From: Kangiella taiwanensis
GTDB taxonomy: Bacteria > Pseudomonadota > Gammaproteobacteria > Enterobacterales > Kangiellaceae
Assembly: GCF_020005165.1 (NCBI RefSeq)
Contig: NZ_JAHCLT010000002.1
Span: 620,001 to 684,000 of the forward strand
DNA: 64,000 nucleotides
Reading direction: 5' to 3'
Position numbers and translations under genes: made by a program
Notes under the pieces: model-generated
The model's database searches: none
What the model saw: only the letters and a program-made list of their open reading frames with translations
What the model was told of the DNA's origin: nothing
In this document: one piece after another, positions 36,609 through 45,560 of the stretch
Numbering within the stretch: position 1 is the first letter of the stretch
Layout of the letters: every line of letters starts with the position of its first letter

Positions 36609-36636
36609 CTTTATTGTGCTTGTGTCGCTAAAAGCG

Positions 36637-36930
36637 TTACTCACCTTTCTTCGACTCATTGATGTAGTAACGTGCCTTTTCAGCATTTTCAACACAAGCA
36701 TCATAGCTTTCGAACGTTTGGTTAGTCTTCGCTGCCGTGAGCAAGCTCGCAGCTTTTGTGTAGTTTACTGTACCAGCAAAGCCTTCACTTTTAGCAAAGT
36801 TCAACTCTTCGTACGCCGTATCCACAGCCTGACGGCACTGCTCTGCGCTATAGCCTTTACGAGCGCCAGCACAAGAAGCTAGTACTAAAGCCATCACACT
36901 TACAGCCACCAACATCATCAATTGTTTCAT
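36637..36930 (-). CDS. Small lipoprotein of unknown function
   Basis: 97 residues with a type II signal sequence and lipobox LASC (Cys20). The mature part is helical, with EQCRQAVDTAYEELNFAKSEGFAGTVNYTKAASLL and a later DACVENAEKARYYINES, a heptad-like pattern reminiscent of short alpha-helical lipoproteins. Two further cysteines (in EQCR and DACV) could form a disulfide in the periplasm. No family name can be given with confidence. Divergent from hldE; monocistronic with its own terminator. Confidence 0.75.
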   Translation of the reverse strand: MKQLMMLVAVSVMALVLASCAGARKGYSAEQCRQAVDTAYEELNFAKSEGFAGTVNYTKAASLLTAAKTNQTFESYDACVENAEKARYYINESKKGE

Positions 36931-37006
36931 AGTAAACCTCCAATCTGTATTTAACTGCCTAACAGTCTACCTTAAAGTTATTGATATTTAACAAAATATA
37001 TCTCAA

Positions 37007-37031
37007 CTCTTACATCGAGCTCTTACATCGA
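37007..37031. repeat. 13-bp-period tandem direct repeat upstream of hldE
   Basis: CTCTTACATCGA occurs at 37007-37018 and 37020-37031, with one base between. It lies 56-80 bases upstream of the hldE start in the divergent region with the lipoprotein gene; an operator or a replication-slippage product are both possible. Confidence 0.6.
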
Positions 37032-37086
37032 ATAGGTTAACGCGATATGATTAATATATCCTTAATATTGGTATTTGAGACACGTT

Positions 37087-38508
37087 TTGAACCTAAGTCT
37101 TCCAAAATTTAACAATTCAAGTGTATTAGTGATAGGCGATATCATGCTGGATCGCTATTGGTATGGCGATACTGGGCGAATTTCACCAGAAGCCCCAGTC
37201 CCTGTGGTTAATGTTAACAATACCGAAGATAGAGCTGGTGGCGCGGGTAATGTGGCCTTGAATATTGCCGTTTTGGGCTGTGAGGTGACACTGTGTGGCA
37301 TCACTGGCGACGATGAAGCGGCTCAAAGCCTTGAGGAAATACTTCAACACCAAAAAGTGAACTGCCACTTTGAAAAGCGCAGCAATCAACAAACCATTAC
37401 TAAATTACGGTTAATGAGCCGCAGCCAGCAGCTGTTACGTGCTGACTTTGAGAAAGACTTCTCTTTAACTAATGGCCTCAACATTGAAGCATTGAGTAAA
37501 CTGATAGAGCAACATGATGTTGTCGTCTTATCGGACTACGGTAAAGGTACTCTAGCCGATCCACAACCGATTATTCAGGCCGCGCTCGTTTCCAACAAAC
37601 CCGTGATCGTAGATCCTAAAGGCTCCGACTTTACCAAATACCGTCAGTCTACTTTAATCACGCCGAACCAATCAGAATTCGACACTATCGCTGGCAAAGC
37701 AAGCTCTGAAGAAGACTTCTTTGAGCGTGGCCGAAAAACTCGACAAAGCTTAAACATTGACAGTTTATTGGTCACTCGAAGCGAAAAAGGCATGGCCTTA
37801 TTTAGCGCTAACCAAGAGCCTTACCTCCAACCAACTCAAGCACGCGAAGTCTACGATGTGACTGGCGCGGGGGATACTGTGGTGGCGACTTTGGCTAGCT
37901 CAATCGCAGCAGGTACGTCGATTACAGAAGCAGTACAGATTGCAAACCTTGCAGCGGGTGTCGTCGTAGGCAAGCTTGGAACGGCTACCGTCACTCCACA
38001 AGAGCTAAGTTATGCCATGTTGCAACAGCAACCTTTACAACAAGGCGTTACTACTGAACTCGAATTGATTGAGTTACTAAAGCAAGCCAAAGCTTCAGGT
38101 GAAAAAGTCGTCATGACCAATGGTTGTTTCGACATCCTCCACTCTGGCCATGTGACTTATCTTAAGCAGGCAGCCCAGCTTGGTGATCGACTAATTGTTG
38201 CAGTCAATAGCGATGACTCCGTATCGCGCTTAAAAGGGCCAAGTCGCCCAATCAACCCATCTCAGCAACGCATGGAAGTTTTAGCAGAGCTTTCTAGCGT
38301 CGACTGGGTGGTAGAGTTTACTGAAGACACGCCACAGCGATTAATCGAAGCTTTGCAGCCAAACATCTTGGTCAAGGGTGGCGACTATAAAGTTGAAGAG
38401 ATCGCAGGCTCAGAGAGCGTTTTAGCGAATGGAGGCGATGTTATTATCCTTGATTTTGTCGACGGGGTATCGACAACTAAAATAATTGAAGCGGCTAAAA
38501 ACAAATAG
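37087..38508 (+). CDS. hldE: Bifunctional heptose 7-phosphate kinase / heptose 1-phosphate adenylyltransferase
   Basis: 473 residues from a TTG at 37087 that gives MNLSLPKF, matching the E. coli start MKVTLPEF, with GAGA 6 bases upstream; a TTG at 37075 would overlap that site. The PfkB/ribokinase half (about 1-315) has GDIMLDRYWYG, GGAGNVALNIA and DVTGAGDTVVATL; the nucleotidyltransferase half (about 335-473) has TNGCFDILHSGHVTYL. It makes ADP-heptose for the LPS inner core. Shares a bidirectional terminator with argH. Confidence 0.93.
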   Translation: MNLSLPKFNNSSVLVIGDIMLDRYWYGDTGRISPEAPVPVVNVNNTEDRAGGAGNVALNIAVLGCEVTLCGITGDDEAAQSLEEILQHQKVNCHFEKRSNQQTITKLRLMSRSQQLLRADFEKDFSLTNGLNIEALSKLIEQHDVVVLSDYGKGTLADPQPIIQAALVSNKPVIVDPKGSDFTKYRQSTLITPNQSEFDTIAGKASSEEDFFERGRKTRQSLNIDSLLVTRSEKGMALFSANQEPYLQPTQAREVYDVTGAGDTVVATLASSIAAGTSITEAVQIANLAAGVVVGKLGTATVTPQELSYAMLQQQPLQQGVTTELELIELLKQAKASGEKVVMTNGCFDILHSGHVTYLKQAAQLGDRLIVAVNSDDSVSRLKGPSRPINPSQQRMEVLAELSSVDWVVEFTEDTPQRLIEALQPNILVKGGDYKVEEIAGSESVLANGGDVIILDFVDGVSTTKIIEAAKNK

Positions 38509-38525
38509 TCCGTAACATTCATTAC

Positions 38526-38549
38526 AAAAGGCGACCAAAGTCGCCTTTT
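38526..38549. terminator. Bidirectional terminator between hldE and argH
   Basis: 10-bp perfect stem AAAAGGCGAC/GTCGCCTTTT with a CAAA loop, T-runs on both strands. It ends the plus-strand hldE gene and the minus-strand arginine operon. Confidence 0.88.
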
Positions 38550-38561
38550 CTCTAGAGTCTA

Positions 38562-39869
38562 TTAAATAAGATTTTCTAGTCGCTCCGAAATTTCTTGTAG
38601 CATCAAGTTCCCGCAAGAACCCGGCGATACTCGTTGTTTAATCGACTCAACCGCACTACGGCTTTCCAGCTCATCATAGTTATGTTTGATATGGCGATAG
38701 GCATCTCTAAAGGGCATGCTCTCTTCAATGACTAATTCCACAGCTTTATCCGTGGCAAACATAGAAGCTTCAACAGCTTGCTCACACTGTTGATGATTAA
38801 TGGTTAAGGTGCCTAATAAATCAGGAACCAACTCCAAACATTGCTGTGCCGTGGAAACGCCACGTAGCAGAGCGCCTTTGGTATTTTGCAAATCACGTTG
38901 ATACCCGCTGGGCAGCGACAGTAGCGATTCGATTTCATTATAAGAGCCAACTAACTGAGCATACGATGCTCGCATTAACTCCACTGCATCTGGGTTGTGT
39001 TTATTCGGCATAATGGAGGAGCCAGTGCTAAAATCATCACCAACCTGGACAAAATCATACTCAGCAGTCGAGAATAAACTTAAATCCCAAGCCATACGCC
39101 TGATATCCAGCAATGCATTTTTATAACTGCTGAGCACCTGCAACTCGATCTTACCGCGGCTATTTTGCGCATAAATAGGATTGATTTGTTTACGGTTAAA
39201 ACCAAGCACTTGAGTGGTATGGTCACGATCAAGCTGTAAATTAACACCGTAACCTGCTGCGGTTCCTAAAGGGTTGCAATTAATTAAATGATAGGTGTTG
39301 TTGGCATCAGAAGCATTATCACAAAAAGCTTCGGCAAAAGACGCGAACCACATTCCCCAGCTCGACACGACAGCTCTTTGCAGATGCGTGTAACCCGGCA
39401 GGATATCAAGCTCATGCTTTTTAGCCAGTGTTAAACAGCTTTCAGCAATAGCTAGGCACTGTTTTTTAAGTTTAGTTAAAGCATCTCGACAGTAGAGTCT
39501 TGTTGCGACAGAAACTTGGTCATTACGACTCCGTCCAGTGTGAATTTTTTTTCCTAGCTCTCCTAACTCTTCTGTTAAGTACCATTCAATAGCAGAGTGA
39601 CCATCTTCGAAACGATCATCCAACACAAAACTGCTACTTAAAAAGTGCTCTGTAAGTTCTAACAATGCCCGCTTAATCTGTGTCAATTCTTTGGGACTAA
39701 AAACACCAATTCGTTCCAAACCTTCAGCATGCGCTTGGCTGGCTTGAATATCATAAACAAAAATTTGACGATCCAGAATAACGTCATTACCCGACATAAA
39801 CTGCGTGATTTTCTTTTGCAGTATCGTCTGCGAATCTTCCGCAGTTTTGCTCCATAAAGGTTGAGTCAT
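38562..39869 (-). CDS. argH: Argininosuccinate lyase
   Basis: 435 residues. Signatures: EDGHSAIEWYLTEELGELGKKIHTGRSRNDQV near the N-terminus, TVLPGYTHLQRAV-type segment (ILPGYTHLQRA), and the catalytic loop GSSIMPNKHNPDAVE with its Ser. It cleaves argininosuccinate to arginine and fumarate, last step of the pathway. Last gene of the arginine operon, 6 bases after argC. About 25 residues shorter than E. coli ArgH at the C-terminus, ending in SCGNLMLQEISERL. Confidence 0.94.
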   Translation of the reverse strand: MTQPLWSKTAEDSQTILQKKITQFMSGNDVILDRQIFVYDIQASQAHAEGLERIGVFSPKELTQIKRALLELTEHFLSSSFVLDDRFEDGHSAIEWYLTEELGELGKKIHTGRSRNDQVSVATRLYCRDALTKLKKQCLAIAESCLTLAKKHELDILPGYTHLQRAVVSSWGMWFASFAEAFCDNASDANNTYHLINCNPLGTAAGYGVNLQLDRDHTTQVLGFNRKQINPIYAQNSRGKIELQVLSSYKNALLDIRRMAWDLSLFSTAEYDFVQVGDDFSTGSSIMPNKHNPDAVELMRASYAQLVGSYNEIESLLSLPSGYQRDLQNTKGALLRGVSTAQQCLELVPDLLGTLTINHQQCEQAVEASMFATDKAVELVIEESMPFRDAYRHIKHNYDELESRSAVESIKQRVSPGSCGNLMLQEISERLENLI

Positions 39870-39875
39870 ACTATT

Positions 39876-40817
39876 TTACCTAACTGATGTAACTTGCAAG
39901 CCTTCTAGCTGTGGCAGCCCAAAAGCAATATTAATATTTTGTACAGCTTGTGAAGCTGCGCCCTTCAGTAAATTGTCCAAAGCACAACACAAAGCAAGAT
40001 GCTTTCCGTCACTGGATAATGACCAGCCGCCGATCGTAGCGCCGTGAGAATGAGCTGACGACGCCACCTGTGGTGGTTCGTCTTGTAATTTGATCAGCGG
40101 CTTGCCTTGGTAATACTCTTGAAATAACTGTTTTATCCTTTTGATGTCAGATGATTCTTTAAGCGGGATATGCGATGTCAAGCTGATGCCACGGAAATAC
40201 TCAGCAACATGAGGCGAAAACTTAATGTCTAAGCCCAAATGATGTGACACTTCTTTTTCGTGCAAATGGTTCACTAAGCTGTAGGGCATCACATTCCCTT
40301 TTAACAAATCTAAATTGTTCTTATCAGATGGTGTCGTACCCGCCCCACTATATCCAGATATACCGAAACAACTAATGCTGCCATCTACCAAGTCTTTTAC
40401 TGGTGCGACACTCAACTGTATTGCCGTAGCGTAGCAGCCAGGGTTGCTGATTCGACTGCCCACAGTATTTAAGTGAACTTCAGGTAGTGCATAGCTCCAG
40501 TTTGGGTCAAAACGGTAATCAGCACTTAAATCAATCACTGAAATAGGCGCACTAGTTTCGTCCAGTGGCTTGACGAACTTTTCTGCCAAACCATTGGGTA
40601 GTGCCAGTATTACTAGGTCAGGTGACAGCTCTACGATATCTTGTGGTGACAGGTCACCGTAAATCAGTTCACTTTTTGAATACTGCTCAACGGGCTTTCC
40701 ATCAAGCTCTCGCGAACTGGCGGCGATCAAATCAATACTTGAATGCTCAGACAATATTGAAATAAGCTCTGCTCCAACGTAACCTCTAGCTCCCACTAAC
40801 ACAGCTTGAATTTTCAT
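39876..40817 (-). CDS. argC: N-acetyl-gamma-glutamyl-phosphate reductase
   Basis: 313 residues from the ATG at 40817, whose ATGA overlaps the stop of argB and which has GAGGAG at good spacing; three extra upstream codons start with GTG and are not needed. NAD(P)-binding start VLVGARGYVGAELI; the catalytic cysteine in ISNPGCYATAIQLS; the His in HVAEYFRGISLTSHIPL. It reduces the acyl phosphate made by ArgB. Spacing to argH is 6 bases. Confidence 0.94.
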   Translation of the reverse strand: MKIQAVLVGARGYVGAELISILSEHSSIDLIAASSRELDGKPVEQYSKSELIYGDLSPQDIVELSPDLVILALPNGLAEKFVKPLDETSAPISVIDLSADYRFDPNWSYALPEVHLNTVGSRISNPGCYATAIQLSVAPVKDLVDGSISCFGISGYSGAGTTPSDKNNLDLLKGNVMPYSLVNHLHEKEVSHHLGLDIKFSPHVAEYFRGISLTSHIPLKESSDIKRIKQLFQEYYQGKPLIKLQDEPPQVASSAHSHGATIGGWSLSSDGKHLALCCALDNLLKGAASQAVQNINIAFGLPQLEGLQVTSVR

Positions 40818-42136
40818 ACAGCCCACTCCTCATTCACAGTTTTATTTTTTGAAATGGCATACTGTACGCTTTGTTGAATGTCGTCATAAGAAGTCAGTCC
40901 TACCCAGTAAACTTTCCACTCACCCGTTTTAATAAAACCGTCTGCTACCGTGGCGTAAAACTTGTTTACAGGGTTCTGCAAGCTCGCTCTCCAAAATAGC
41001 TTTTTGTTTTTCCAGATGACTTTCTCCCAAAGTGCACGACCTAACCCTTCCCCTTTAGCATCATCATTAACGACAAATTTATCTAAATAGGGGATACCAT
41101 CTGTTTTAGACAAAATAATAGCCGCTCTATAACACTCAGTTACATACACTTTATACAGCTCTATATCGTCGAAATAATTACTCGATAGTTTCTTATTAAA
41201 GGATGACTCAATAAGGATTCTTAGTTTGTCCTGTTCAATACCAGACCAGTTTTCTGATTCTATAGCTTTTTCACCCATGTTCACCAAAGTTCCCGATCCT
41301 TTATCCGTAAACAATTCTTTCGCTAACAATTGAGGCTTAGTGATTGATACCGATGTTGCTGTTGGCATCACTTCCAGAATGTCTTTAATTTTTTCCAGCT
41401 TTAGCTTCATCCCTGAATGCACCCAAGGCTGCTTAATTAAGTACTTATAATTATTGACGATGCTAATGTTTGGAATAATATTGCTTTCCTCATCAAGCAC
41501 GCCGCCCGTTTCGGTAAGAAAGATAATTTTGTATGGTTGAATTGCTTTGGCCAAACTAAAGGTGGCGGAATCTGCATTCACATTCACGATTTGACCTTCC
41601 TTAGTTTCACCTAACGGGCTAACAACCGGTACTCGACCTTTTTTAACCGTTTTCAATAACTGCTCTATTTCTACGGACGTAATAGTCCCCACCAAGCCTA
41701 AAGTGTCTTGATGTTGAATATCACACTCGAAAACACCAGAATAAAAAGACGTTGCGTCAACACCCGACTCTTTCAATTGCGATGTTACGTTATGATTTTC
41801 ATCAATAAAAACTTCGCGTGCGGCTTTAAGCACTTCTGGACTGGTCACTCTTTGTCCGTCGACAAACTCAGCTGCAATATTTTTCTCACTCAAACGCGCC
41901 GTTAGTTGAGGGCCAGCTCCATGAACAATAATCGGCGTTAACCCCACTTGCTTCAGAAAAGTTAGCGATGCAACTAGGTTCTCCATTTCTTCTTTCAGAA
42001 TTTTCCCGCCGACTTTTATTACAGCAAACTTCAATCCCTGTTCTGAGGAAAAACGTTTAAGGTACTTTCGTATCTGCGTTTCACTGTCCATAACAGTGAG
42101 CAACTTATAAATCGTATCTTTCACGGAACTAGTCAT
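40814..42136 (-). CDS. argB: Bifunctional N-acetylglutamate synthase/kinase (NAGS/K)
   Basis: 440 residues, much longer than single-function ArgB (about 260-300). The N-terminal amino-acid-kinase domain (about 30-285) shows KFAVIKVGGKIL, IIVHGAGPQLTARL, NVNADSATFSLAKAI and MKLKLEKIKDIL. The C-terminal part (about 290-440) is a GNAT-like acetyltransferase (KVYVTECYRAAIIL, VNDDAKGEGLGRALWEKVIW), as in the Xanthomonas NAGS/K and vertebrate NAGS. One protein therefore makes N-acetylglutamate and phosphorylates it, which fits the absence of argA and argJ here. It overlaps argE by 8 and argC by 4 bases. Confidence 0.93.
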   Translation of the reverse strand: MTSSVKDTIYKLLTVMDSETQIRKYLKRFSSEQGLKFAVIKVGGKILKEEMENLVASLTFLKQVGLTPIIVHGAGPQLTARLSEKNIAAEFVDGQRVTSPEVLKAAREVFIDENHNVTSQLKESGVDATSFYSGVFECDIQHQDTLGLVGTITSVEIEQLLKTVKKGRVPVVSPLGETKEGQIVNVNADSATFSLAKAIQPYKIIFLTETGGVLDEESNIIPNISIVNNYKYLIKQPWVHSGMKLKLEKIKDILEVMPTATSVSITKPQLLAKELFTDKGSGTLVNMGEKAIESENWSGIEQDKLRILIESSFNKKLSSNYFDDIELYKVYVTECYRAAIILSKTDGIPYLDKFVVNDDAKGEGLGRALWEKVIWKNKKLFWRASLQNPVNKFYATVADGFIKTGEWKVYWVGLTSYDDIQQSVQYAISKNKTVNEEWAV

Positions 42137-43238
42137 GATGTAAGATCCTCCAGTACTCAGCTAGCACTTGCTCTAATTCTTTACAATCAACCCACTCATT
42201 CGCGGTATGCGCCTGCTCAATAGAACCAGGCCCGTAGACTATCGATGGATAGCCAGCCTCAGAAAATAACGCGGCTTCGGTCCAAAAATTAACAGGGTCG
42301 CCAACCGATAGTCCTAAATTTTTAGCCAAGTTTTGATTCTGTCCGACGCTATCTTTGGCGGGAAGTGATGGCGCTTTAAATCCAACAGCAACTTGATCAT
42401 CATTTAATTCCGTTGCATTAACCAGTTCTTCTAACGTTAAAGTTACCGACTTTCCGGGAAGAGGTCTGAGTCCAAATTTGATAGTCGTCATAGGAGCAAT
42501 AATGTTCGGCTTAATTCCGCCTTCGATTTTGCCCACGTTAAAGCAAGTTCCTGCTAATGACTCAAAACTTTCTTCAAGTTTCTGGCCAGCCCAGCCTTTG
42601 GCATCAACAATCCATTGCGCTGCTTGGTGGTTACTGTTATCGGTCAAAGCTCTAGGTTCAGAGCTGTGGCCACTTTTCGCTTCAAATACAACATTGGCGG
42701 TAATAATTCCACGGTGCGCCAATACCGCTTTGGCTTGAGTGGGTTCAGCGACGACAACGCCTTGGTACTGATGTTTCTCCTCTAAGAAAGAACGAACACA
42801 TAAGCTGTTGCCATGTTCTTCATCGGATGAAAATAGTACCGCATAATGCTCTAGGCCCGACTCAATGCAGGCCAACAAACAAGCCGCAGCGCCTTTAATG
42901 TCGCAAGCTCCCAGTCCATACAGTTTGCCGTTTTTTTCAATCAGCTCAAAAGGATCGCTTGCCCAGCCCTCCGTCACTGGCACCGTATCTATATGATAAT
43001 TAAATAAATACTGTGGGGTACCTTTCGTCGCCAAAATATTAATCGAGCCATTACCATAGTTAATGACATCAATTTGTGCGTCAGTAAGGTTTGTGGTTAA
43101 GTACTCGAGAATACCTGACTCTTCAATTTTCCTTGGTGGATTTGTCGTATCAAAGCCCACCAAAGCAGCTAAATGTTTTTTAACCTGCTGCATCGTTGGC
43201 GCTTGTTTTACCGCTTTAAAAGCATTATTTTGCGTCAT
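42129..43238 (-). CDS. argE: N-acetylcitrulline (acetylornithine-type) deacetylase, M20 family
   Basis: 369 residues, M20 zinc peptidase. Metal-site motifs: FNYHIDTVPVTEGW (His, Asp), GACDIKGAAACLLA (Asp), LFSSDEEHGN (catalytic Glu-Glu), VAEPTQAKAVLAHRG and the C-terminal IVYGPGSIEQAHTANEW (His). ArgE proteins normally act on N-acetylornithine; because argF' here is of the acetylornithine-transcarbamylase type, the expected substrate is N-acetylcitrulline, as in Xanthomonas. That is inference from the neighbour. One-base overlap with argG. Confidence 0.9.
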   Translation of the reverse strand: MTQNNAFKAVKQAPTMQQVKKHLAALVGFDTTNPPRKIEESGILEYLTTNLTDAQIDVINYGNGSINILATKGTPQYLFNYHIDTVPVTEGWASDPFELIEKNGKLYGLGACDIKGAAACLLACIESGLEHYAVLFSSDEEHGNSLCVRSFLEEKHQYQGVVVAEPTQAKAVLAHRGIITANVVFEAKSGHSSEPRALTDNSNHQAAQWIVDAKGWAGQKLEESFESLAGTCFNVGKIEGGIKPNIIAPMTTIKFGLRPLPGKSVTLTLEELVNATELNDDQVAVGFKAPSLPAKDSVGQNQNLAKNLGLSVGDPVNFWTEAALFSEAGYPSIVYGPGSIEQAHTANEWVDCKELEQVLAEYWRILHHD

Positions 43239-44455
43239 TAGAAGCTACCCTTTTGCTGCTGTACACTCGACCAAGTCGCTGTGCTTTGCCCGAACAATTT
43301 GATGAAACCTGCAGCTTCTTCAATTCCCCAGTTTGCTTTTTGAGCATACTCAACATCGTGATTAATAATCATGTGCGGACTAGTCACAGCCACAGCTTCT
43401 AACTGACCTGCCGATAGCTTTAACTCAACAGTTCCAGTGACGTTAGCTTGTGACGACTGAAGAAACTCTTGGATGTTGGTGGTCAAAGGATCAAAGTAAA
43501 ACCCTTGATACACCAAATCGATCCACTTTTTTGCCAAGGTAGGTTTAAAATGATTTTGCTGTTGTGTCAGGACCACTTCTTCTAAAGCTTTGTGCGCAGC
43601 AAATAAGCCTATTAGAGCAGGTGCTTCAAACACGATCCGTCCCTTCAGACCAATAATAGTGTCGCCAGTATAAATACCACGCCCAATACCGTAACTGCCG
43701 AGGGTTTTATTAAGCTCCTGCATTGCTGAAACACCATCAATGTCCTTTCCGTTGAGCTTAGTCAACTCACCCTTTTCAAACTCCAGAGACACTTTACTTA
43801 TGGTGCTGTCTATATTTGCTGGATGGTTCGTTAAGATGTAAGTATTGTCTTCTGGCTCTTGCCATTTATCGATTGCACCACCTGAAATGGTGACGCCAAG
43901 CAAGTTTTCATTAACGCTGTAGCTTTTATGAACGGATGACACTTGGTGACCCTTTTGACTCAAGTAATCAATTTCATACTGCCTAACATCCGTGACATTT
44001 TTTTGAATATCACGAATCGGTGATAAAATAGTTAAATCACTTAATGCTTTTATCGATAGGTCAAAACGCACCTGGTCATTACCCATACCCGTACAACCAT
44101 GCGCAACGTACTTTGTGCCAAGTTTCTTGCACAGCTTCACAGCTTCTTTAGCAATCAAATACCGATCGGCACACAGCACAGGGTATTGATCTTGGTATAA
44201 AGCATTACCCCACACCAGTGGCTTTACGATGGTGTCCCACAACTCTTTTTGTCCATCCACGGTCCAATGTTTTTCAGCTCCTAACTTCATCGCTGTCTGC
44301 TCGATGTCTTCAATCGTTTTCGTGCTGACACCACCTGTATTAACAAACAGAGTATGCACTTCAAAACCTTTATCCATTAAATATGGCACGCAAAAGCTGG
44401 TATCCAAACCACCTGAGAATGCTAATACAACCTTTTCTTTATTTACCTTACTCAC
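43238..44455 (-). CDS. argG: Argininosuccinate synthase
   Basis: 405 residues. The ATP-pyrophosphatase P-loop is at KVVLAFSGGLDTSFCVPYL, near the N-terminus, and the citrulline/aspartate region contains VAHGCTGMGNDQVRFDLS and YSVNENLLGVTISGGAID. It joins citrulline and aspartate. It lies 10 bases after argF' and overlaps argE by one base; the order argF'-argG-argE-argB-argC-argH matches the xanthomonad cluster as I remember it. Confidence 0.94.
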   Translation of the reverse strand: MSKVNKEKVVLAFSGGLDTSFCVPYLMDKGFEVHTLFVNTGGVSTKTIEDIEQTAMKLGAEKHWTVDGQKELWDTIVKPLVWGNALYQDQYPVLCADRYLIAKEAVKLCKKLGTKYVAHGCTGMGNDQVRFDLSIKALSDLTILSPIRDIQKNVTDVRQYEIDYLSQKGHQVSSVHKSYSVNENLLGVTISGGAIDKWQEPEDNTYILTNHPANIDSTISKVSLEFEKGELTKLNGKDIDGVSAMQELNKTLGSYGIGRGIYTGDTIIGLKGRIVFEAPALIGLFAAHKALEEVVLTQQQNHFKPTLAKKWIDLVYQGFYFDPLTTNIQEFLQSSQANVTGTVELKLSAGQLEAVAVTSPHMIINHDVEYAQKANWGIEEAAGFIKLFGQSTATWSSVQQQKGSF

Positions 44456-44465
44456 AACGACAACC

Positions 44466-45464
44466 TCACGTATTAATTAATGTATTCATCATTGATTTCT
44501 GCACATGCAGACGGTTTTCCGCTTCTAGAATCGCGATACAGTTGTTTGAATCGACGACGCCATCGGTCGCTTTAATGTTCCGTCTTAGGGGCAAGCAGTG
44601 GCTAAATAACGCGTTATCGGTTTTCGCCATTTTGGCTTCGTCCACCATGAAGTGCTTATATTGATCTCGAATCGGTTTTTCCTTTTCCCACCGCCCAAAA
44701 AAAGGTAGTGCCCCCCAGCTTTTGGCATAAACCACATCAGCACCGTCATAAGCGCTATCAATATCATGAGACACTGTGAGCTGATTGCCATGTTGGGAGC
44801 TATAGGTCTGTCCTAGCGCCATGTAGTGCTCATCAAGCAGGTAGTCTTCGTTTGGGCACAGCAAGGTCACGTCCATTCCAAATTTAGTCGCAATCATCAA
44901 CGATGAGTTGGCAACCGCTGTGTTCAGTGGCTTAGGATGGTAAGTCCAGGTGAGCAGGTACTTCTTACCTTTTAAATCCCCTAAGCTTTCCTGCAACGCC
45001 ATAATATGCGCCAGTTCTTGGCAAGGGTGCGTAATGGTTTCCATGTTAACCACCGGCACCGTCGAAAATTGAGCCAAGCTTTTGAGCAACCTATCCTGAC
45101 GATCGTCTTTCCAGTTCTGAAACTTCGGGAAGGCTCTTACCGCAATGATGTCGCAGTAAGCCGATAGAACTGCTGCAACTTCTTTAATGTGTTCTTCGGC
45201 TTCACCATCCATGATGGATCCCAACTCAAACTCTATGGGCCAAGCATCTTTACCCGGCTGTAAGACCACGGCTTGACCGCCAAGCTGGTGTACCCCAAGT
45301 TCGAAGCTCGTCCGAGTTCTTAGTGACGGGTTAAAAAACAATAAAGCAACGGATTTGTTTTTAAGCAGAGGTTGGAACTTATCTTTCTTCAGCACTTTGG
45401 CGAAGTCGATCATGTCCTGCAAATCACTTTGCGACCAATGCTCGGTAGTTAAAAAATGTCTCAT
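44466..45464 (-). CDS. argF': N-acetylornithine carbamoyltransferase (AOTCase)
   Basis: 332 residues. The carbamoyl-phosphate motif is FFNPSLRTRTSFE (about 43-55) and HPCQ is at 146-149. The segments WTYHPKPLNTAVANS, VVYAKSWGALPFFG and FSHCLPLRRNIKATDGVVD are those of AOTCase from Xanthomonas rather than of ornithine carbamoyltransferase (which has, for instance, HCLPA and an SMG loop). It carbamoylates N-acetylornithine to N-acetylcitrulline. The ATG has AGGA 8 bases upstream and lies 50 bases after the attenuator's U run. First gene of the operon. Confidence 0.92.
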   Translation of the reverse strand: MRHFLTTEHWSQSDLQDMIDFAKVLKKDKFQPLLKNKSVALLFFNPSLRTRTSFELGVHQLGGQAVVLQPGKDAWPIEFELGSIMDGEAEEHIKEVAAVLSAYCDIIAVRAFPKFQNWKDDRQDRLLKSLAQFSTVPVVNMETITHPCQELAHIMALQESLGDLKGKKYLLTWTYHPKPLNTAVANSSLMIATKFGMDVTLLCPNEDYLLDEHYMALGQTYSSQHGNQLTVSHDIDSAYDGADVVYAKSWGALPFFGRWEKEKPIRDQYKHFMVDEAKMAKTDNALFSHCLPLRRNIKATDGVVDSNNCIAILEAENRLHVQKSMMNTLINT

Positions 45465-45513
45465 GGCAATTCCTGTCAGTCATGCCATCGGTGAGGTAAT
45501 TTTAGACGTGCAT

Positions 45514-45541
45514 AAAAAAACCCAGCCGATGGCTGGGTTTT
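45514..45541 (-). terminator. Attenuator terminator of the arginine operon (segments 3:4)
   Basis: On the minus strand, stem AAAACCCAGCC (45541-45531) / GGCTGGGTTTT (45527-45517) with loop ATC, followed by a T run to 45514. It stands between the leader ORF and argF', not after any larger gene, so it acts inside the arg leader. Its left arm CCCAGCC is exactly complementary to GGCTGGG within the leader ORF (45591-45585). Confidence 0.88.
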
Positions 45542-45560
45542 AAATTCTGTGTTCTGATGA

